Below are positions 59,757 through 64,000 of a stretch of DNA of 64,000 bases, piece by piece. The number at the start of each line of letters is the position of its first letter. The stretch's first letter is position 1. The stretch comes from Pseudescherichia sp031998825 (GTDB lineage Bacteria > Pseudomonadota > Gammaproteobacteria > Enterobacterales > Enterobacteriaceae): the NCBI RefSeq assembly GCF_031998825.1, contig NZ_DAMACX010000001.1, positions 151,624 to 215,623 of the forward strand. The letters run 5' to 3'. The translations under genes and the position numbers were made by a program. The notes under the pieces are model-generated. The model made no database searches. It was not told where the DNA came from and saw only the letters and a list, made by a program, of their open reading frames with translations.

Positions 59757-62015
59757 TCAGGCTGGGATAGCGCTGATTTTGCTGCCCCGGGTCCAGACGC
59801 GGTGTGCGGCCAGCTGGGTCAGGAAATCATCCACAAAGGAACCTGACGCGTTATCGGCCTCAACAATACCCTCTTCACTCTGGGCATCTATTTTCAGCGT
59901 CTGCTTAAACTGCCGCGCATCGCCCGCCAGGGCAATCACCTTCAGATGCTTGTAGGCCTCCAGCAGATAGTAGGCGGCGTCACCATTGTTCAGCAGGTGA
60001 GTTAAATCTCCGCCGGGAACGATCACCGCATCGACGGTCACCGAGGGCGATCCGGCAAAGGTGCCCGCCACTGACAGGCTCGAACCATCGTCCGCCGTCA
60101 CTTCCCCCATCCGTGAGTAGAGCAGTTTAGCATGCACGCCTTTCGCCCGTAGTCCCTGCAGGATGCTCAGCAGCTCGCTGGCAACCACCTTATCGTTAAG
60201 CAGAATGGCAACCACTCGACCCTTGACGCTGGCATCTGCCTGGGCGTAAAGGCTGAGCGTCGGGTCGCTTGCGACACCGTTCACATCTTTTGGCGGAGCC
60301 ACGTTAAGCTGGTCATCAGTAAGCGTGATACCTAAATTTTTCGCTACTGCCTGGGCAAGCCCCGTATTAATGAAGGCCAGCTGATCGACTACCCGCTCGC
60401 GGATATACTCGCGAACAACCTTACTCAGCTCAAAGCTGAAGGCATCGATAATATGCTGCTGCTCGTGCGGGGTCTGGCTTTTCCAGAAGAGGCGTGGATG
60501 AGCATAGTACTCGCCAAAGGATGGGCTACGCTCGCGGATCTTATTGCCTTCAATCCGCTGCTGATACGACTCGAATCCGCCACGTTTCGGGCCGGGGGGC
60601 GTTTCACGCGGCCAGTTGTCGTTAATCGAGTTTGGCTCGTAGTTCGCCGGGTTAGTGTCGATATCCATGCGGTGCATGCCGTCGCGCTGGAAGTTATGGT
60701 ACGGGCAGGTCGGGCGGTTAATGGGGATTTCATGGAAGTTTGGCCCGCCCAGACGGCTAATCTGCGTATCGGTATAGGAGAAGAGACGCCCCTGCAGCAG
60801 CGGATCGTTAGTAAAATCCATGCCGGGAACGATATGGCCAGGGTGAAACGCTGCCTGTTCGTTTTCGGCAAAGAAGTTATCCGGATTGCGGTTCAGCACC
60901 ATTTTGCCCACCCGCTGAACCGGGACCAGCGCCTCGGGGATCAGCTTGGTGGGGTCGAGCAGGTCAAAATCAAACTTGAACTCATCCTCTTCCGGGATCA
61001 GCTGTAGCCCCAGCTCGTACTCGGGGAAATCGCCTGCTTCAATGGCCTCCCACAGATCGCGACGATGAAAATCGGGGTCGCGACCGGTGAGCTTTTGCGA
61101 CTCATCCCACACCAGCGAGGCTTTACCCGCTACCGGCTTCCAGTGGAAGCGGACAAAGGTCCCTTTGCCTTCGGCGTTAACCAGGCGGAAGGTATGGATG
61201 CCGAAGCCCTCCATGGTACGGTAGCTGCGGGGAATGCCCCGATCGGACATGGCCCACATGACGTTGTGCAGCGTCTCCGGCTGTAGCGAGACGTAGTCCC
61301 AGAAGGTGTCGTGGGCGCTCTGCCCTTGAGGAATAGCCCAGTGCGGCTCTGGCTTCACCGCATGGACGAAGTCTGGAAACTTGTGCGCATCCTGGATAAA
61401 AAATACCGGCGTATTGTTGCCGACCAGATCGAAGATCCCCTCTTCGGTATAGAATTTGGTAGCGAAGCCGCGAATGTCACGTACGGTATCCGCCGAGCCC
61501 GCGCCGCCCTGGACGGTAGAGAAGCGGACAAAGACCGGGGTGATCTTCTCAGGGTCGCTGAGGAAATCGGCTTTGGTAATATCCTTCAGGCTCTTGTAGG
61601 GCTGAAAGTAGCCGTGGGCCGCCGAGCCGCGGGCGTGAACGATACGCTCTGGAATACGCTCGTGGTCAAAATGGGTGATCTTCTCCCGCAGGATAAAATC
61701 CTCCAGCAGCGTCGGACCGCGGTTGCCCGCGCGTAAGGAGTTTTGATCGTCGCTGATGCGTACTCCTTGATTCGTGGTCAGAGGGAAATCTTCGCTGCCT
61801 TTGCGGAAAGTCTCCAGTGCGGTCAACTTCTCGCTATGAGTGTCGGGCGCTTTTAGGCTGCCGGGGGCGGTTGGCTGCTCCCCTGGAGGCGTAGGGCGGG
61901 GATCGGCGCGGTGGGAGTTATCTTCGGGGGCCAGTGAGTCAAGGCCGGGTTGGGATTCGCTGGGATCGTGTACCGGGGATTGATGGCCGTGTGGGTTCTT
62001 CTCATTATGCGACAT
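59757..62015 (-). CDS. katE: Catalase HPII (KatE)
   Basis: 752 residues, near the E. coli 753. Large-subunit heme catalase: RIVHARGSAAHGYFQPYKSL near 117-136 with the catalytic His, FVRFSTVQGGAGSADTVRDI near 155-174, and heme-ligand Tyr in RLFSYTDTQISRLGGPNF near 410-427. A C-terminal flavodoxin-like domain (about 600-752) is typical of HPII. The N-terminal about 80 residues are polar and Pro/Gly-rich. Sigma-S-dependent peroxide defence enzyme. It converges on osmE across one terminator. Confidence 0.97.
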   Translation of the reverse strand: MSHNEKNPHGHQSPVHDPSESQPGLDSLAPEDNSHRADPRPTPPGEQPTAPGSLKAPDTHSEKLTALETFRKGSEDFPLTTNQGVRISDDQNSLRAGNRGPTLLEDFILREKITHFDHERIPERIVHARGSAAHGYFQPYKSLKDITKADFLSDPEKITPVFVRFSTVQGGAGSADTVRDIRGFATKFYTEEGIFDLVGNNTPVFFIQDAHKFPDFVHAVKPEPHWAIPQGQSAHDTFWDYVSLQPETLHNVMWAMSDRGIPRSYRTMEGFGIHTFRLVNAEGKGTFVRFHWKPVAGKASLVWDESQKLTGRDPDFHRRDLWEAIEAGDFPEYELGLQLIPEEDEFKFDFDLLDPTKLIPEALVPVQRVGKMVLNRNPDNFFAENEQAAFHPGHIVPGMDFTNDPLLQGRLFSYTDTQISRLGGPNFHEIPINRPTCPYHNFQRDGMHRMDIDTNPANYEPNSINDNWPRETPPGPKRGGFESYQQRIEGNKIRERSPSFGEYYAHPRLFWKSQTPHEQQHIIDAFSFELSKVVREYIRERVVDQLAFINTGLAQAVAKNLGITLTDDQLNVAPPKDVNGVASDPTLSLYAQADASVKGRVVAILLNDKVVASELLSILQGLRAKGVHAKLLYSRMGEVTADDGSSLSVAGTFAGSPSVTVDAVIVPGGDLTHLLNNGDAAYYLLEAYKHLKVIALAGDARQFKQTLKIDAQSEEGIVEADNASGSFVDDFLTQLAAHRVWTRGSKISAIPA

Positions 62016-62164
62016 TGTGCTCGTCTCCTGTTTTCATTGCTGAAAGGGTGGCCGATGTAACGTCAAAACCCTTATAACTATAGAGCAACCCCGTGTTTTT
62101 ACCGTGAAATCGGCTATCATAGTGGCTGCCTGTATTTGCAATCTGTTTTAGTGAACTCTCGCCT

Positions 62165-62407
62165 ATGAAACCTTTTCGTCAAAATAACCGCCCTGTTATC
62201 AGCTACGTACCCCGCGTGGAGCCTGCGCCACCCGATCACGCCAACAAGGTGGAAGGGTTTCGTGACGTCTGGCTGCTGCGCGGTAAGTACGTGGCGTTTG
62301 TGCTAGTGGGGGAGCATTTCCGTCGTTCGCCGACGTTTAGCATGCCGGAGGCAGCCCAGCGTTGGGCAGAGCAGATGCGTCAGGAAGGGGAGATTGACGA
62401 GGCGTAA
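62165..62407 (+). CDS. cedA: Cell division activator CedA
   Basis: 80 residues, basic N-terminus, then VEGFRDVWLLRGKYVAFVLVG near 29-49 and a C-terminal helix (SMPEAAQRWAEQMRQEGEID), matching E. coli CedA. It is a small DNA- and RNA-polymerase-binding protein linked to restoring division in over-replicating dnaA mutants. It is divergent from katE, as in E. coli. Confidence 0.93.
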   Translation: MKPFRQNNRPVISYVPRVEPAPPDHANKVEGFRDVWLLRGKYVAFVLVGEHFRRSPTFSMPEAAQRWAEQMRQEGEIDEA

Positions 62408-62719
62408 GGTGGCTACGTACGTTCCCCTTTACGGCAAATTATTTTTTGCGCCCATACATAGGCCTTTTCCGGGTCGGTGTATGGGTGTGGGTAAATGATG
62501 AAGATTAAAACTCCTTTGAATAATTAACCAAAGTAAAAACATTCACCACATCAATTTGTTTGCGCTATTTATATTAAATCTTTATTCAATTTCCATTGAG
62601 CTCTCAAAAAGCGAATTATAGCAATTTTATTTGTTTTACTTTTTAATGGAAGTATGGCTTCTTAGTTTGTTGGCCGCTTGTTTTTTGAGTCAGACTCCTT
62701 TTAGGGTAATGGATAATTT
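62408..62719. other. Gap between cedA and the type VI module
   Basis: 312 bp. No gene or clear terminator recognised after cedA. From about 62510 the sequence becomes very AT-rich, consistent with the edge of acquired DNA and a promoter for the following gene. Confidence 0.5.
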
Positions 62720-63511
62720 ATGTTAAATATGCAAGCAACTTTAGGGTTTCATTTATCTGCAATGGCTGTTGTTTTATTTACTCTTTCCGGTTGTGTTTCT
62801 GAGGGGGCAGCGTTTGGTCTCGGTGCAGGAAGTCTGCATGAAACGGTGACAACACAAAAAGACAGAAATGCACCGCTATCGGTTTATGGTCCACCGCAAA
62901 TTATTTACCAGATTGATGATGGCCGCTATTTCACGCTGGAGAATTATACCCGGTGCGAGGACGGGCAAACATTCTATAACAATAAGAAAAAAGGGATCCA
63001 TGTCAAAATGTTGGACGGGTCAGGGTATCTGTTTAAGGGGCGTTTGTTCTGGCTGTCCACACGTGATGATTATCTTGCATTTCCGGCAACAATTAATACC
63101 CGCTATGCAGCCTGTATGGGTTCGGATAAGGGTTGTATGAATGCTGTTATCGTCACAGTAGACGGTGGAAAAACGCTGAAAAGTGTCGAATATGGCAGTT
63201 ATACACAAGACCCGACAGGCGACACGGAAGATTATGACATGATTGTTACAGACAGAAGTTTTTATGTTATCTATTATCGTTCGGTTAACAATTCTTATCC
63301 TGTAGTTTATCGATGGGACTTCGATAAAAATAACAGTATGGGCTTTGTTCGTTCAGATCGTGAATATGAGCTACTCAGGCCAGGGGAAAATATTCCACCG
63401 TATGGCTTTTACAAGCTCAACTTATTAAAATTTTATCCACGTAGTGGAGTGATCAAAATGCAGTGCGATAGAAAACTTGAACCAATCCTTCAGCAAGGAA
63501 ATAAAATATGA
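62720..63511 (+). CDS. Tli3-like immunity lipoprotein of a type VI phospholipase effector
   Basis: 263 residues. Lipoprotein signal ending VVLFTLSGCVSEG with lipobox L-S-G-C (Cys near residue 25), so it should be periplasm-facing. The mature part is beta-rich, with MNAVIVTVDGGKTLKSVEYG near 140-159 and YVIYYRSVNNSYPVVYRWDF near 187-206. This fits the Tli3 family, which protects against Tle3 phospholipases; an internal ATG nine bases in is an alternative start. Its stop overlaps the effector ATG by 4 bp. Immunity-before-effector order is normal for this type. Family call is by resemblance and position. Confidence 0.75.
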   Translation: MLNMQATLGFHLSAMAVVLFTLSGCVSEGAAFGLGAGSLHETVTTQKDRNAPLSVYGPPQIIYQIDDGRYFTLENYTRCEDGQTFYNNKKKGIHVKMLDGSGYLFKGRLFWLSTRDDYLAFPATINTRYAACMGSDKGCMNAVIVTVDGGKTLKSVEYGSYTQDPTGDTEDYDMIVTDRSFYVIYYRSVNNSYPVVYRWDFDKNNSMGFVRSDREYELLRPGENIPPYGFYKLNLLKFYPRSGVIKMQCDRKLEPILQQGNKI

Positions 63512-64000
63512 GTGATGAAGATAAAGCTCCCTTTCCGACGCGTAGAGTGCCGGTGTTCGTTACAGATAATGGTACACCCTATGCTTATTCAATGATTTCG
63601 CATAAAAATATTAAGATTCGTGCTGAGGTACGACCGCCTTTACAATTACCGGGGCTAATTATTTTTGTACATGGCGTCAATTCTGAAGGAGAATGGTACA
63701 ACAATGCAGAGGCGGCATTATGTAAAGGTCTCAATGAGCGGTTGGGTCTGAAAGGTGAGTTTGCTTTAATAGAAAATACATATGAAGAAGGTCATTTGAC
63801 GCCCTGTGATGAAAAAGATAGCGAGTTGAATACCTATTACGGTACAGATGGGAATAAGATGAAATGGGTCTCAGGCTCACGGCATATGAAAAAGGATGGG
63901 GAAGGCCGTTCCCCGGTTATACGCTTCTACTGGGGCTACCGTTCAGCGGACCACGAAACCGACAGCTACGCCATTCCGTTAAAAAATAAGCGGGGCGATA
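63508..64000 (+). CDS. Tle3-like type VI phospholipase effector (partial)
   Basis: The first 164 codons are in the window; the gene continues to the right. It starts MSDEDKAPFPTRRVPVFV. An alpha/beta-hydrolase strand and oxyanion turn LPGLIIFVHGVNSEGEWYNN lie near 48-67, and PVIRFYWGYRSADHETDSYA near 136-155, both typical of Tle3/DUF3274 effectors. The nucleophile Ser motif would lie further right and is not visible. Such enzymes attack target-cell phospholipids from the periplasm. Coupled to the immunity gene by ATGA. Confidence 0.8.
   Translation, partial: MSDEDKAPFPTRRVPVFVTDNGTPYAYSMISHKNIKIRAEVRPPLQLPGLIIFVHGVNSEGEWYNNAEAALCKGLNERLGLKGEFALIENTYEEGHLTPCDEKDSELNTYYGTDGNKMKWVSGSRHMKKDGEGRSPVIRFYWGYRSADHETDSYAIPLKNKRGD

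Overview
This window is chromosomal DNA from a member of the Enterobacteriaceae close to the Escherichia/Enterobacter/Lelliottia group. From about 22.7 kb rightwards the gene order follows the E. coli K-12 segment yeaL-yoaI-yeaHG-mipA-yeaED-gapA-msrB-yeaC-pncA-ansA-sppA-ydjA-selD-topB-gdhA-ynjH-xthA-astCADBE-spy-ves-cho-nadE-osmE-katE-cedA. Protein lengths match E. coli almost exactly, and REP/BIME palindromes lie between several genes. The species cannot be fixed from the sequence alone. No rRNA, tRNA, CRISPR array, insertion sequence or replication origin was seen.

Layout. (1) 1-12.0 kb: a tellurite-resistance/stress (ter) locus. A leftward operon (ATP-grasp, phosphoribosyltransferase-TRSP, HAD phosphatase, StiP/PELOTA protein, aldolase/citrate-lyase-like protein cut by the window edge) matches the predicted nucleoside-like-metabolite pathway. 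Rightward terZABCDE follows, then a terminator, an extra membrane protein, terF, and a convergent HAD-IB phosphatase. (2) 12.2-23.5 kb: small membrane proteins (YncL, YoaJ, YoaI), a LysE-type exporter, two cyclic-di-GMP proteins (a GAF/degenerate-GGDEF/EAL protein and DgcP), a DUF523 protein, an amidotransferase-like protein, NimT, a four-gene polar amino acid ABC importer, and YeaL. (3) 23.4-25.5 kb: a type VI secretion cargo islet sits where E. coli carries yeaI-yeaJ-yeaK. It has an intact Hcp / Tlde1-like transpeptidase effector / membrane immunity trio, and facing it a decayed second module that ends in an Hcp fragment cut at a REP element. (4) 25.6-50.7 kb: conserved metabolic backbone. 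Sigma-54-type promoters are readable upstream of yeaGH and astCADBE, which fits nitrogen-starvation control. (5) 51.0-62.4 kb: spy to cedA, interrupted by a 4.6-kb gene for the C-terminal portion of a Tc toxin A subunit with no TcB or TcC partner in the window. A near copy of the spy terminator lies after this gene. The chb operon present between osmE and katE in E. coli is absent. (6) 62.7-64.0 kb: a Tli3-like lipoprotein immunity gene overlapping the start of a Tle3-like phospholipase effector that runs off the window.

The window is therefore a conserved backbone carrying four accessory inserts: ter, Hcp/Tlde1, Tc toxin and Tli3/Tle3. Three of them are antagonism or toxin modules. All family assignments come from reading the translated sequences against remembered family features; no database search was run.
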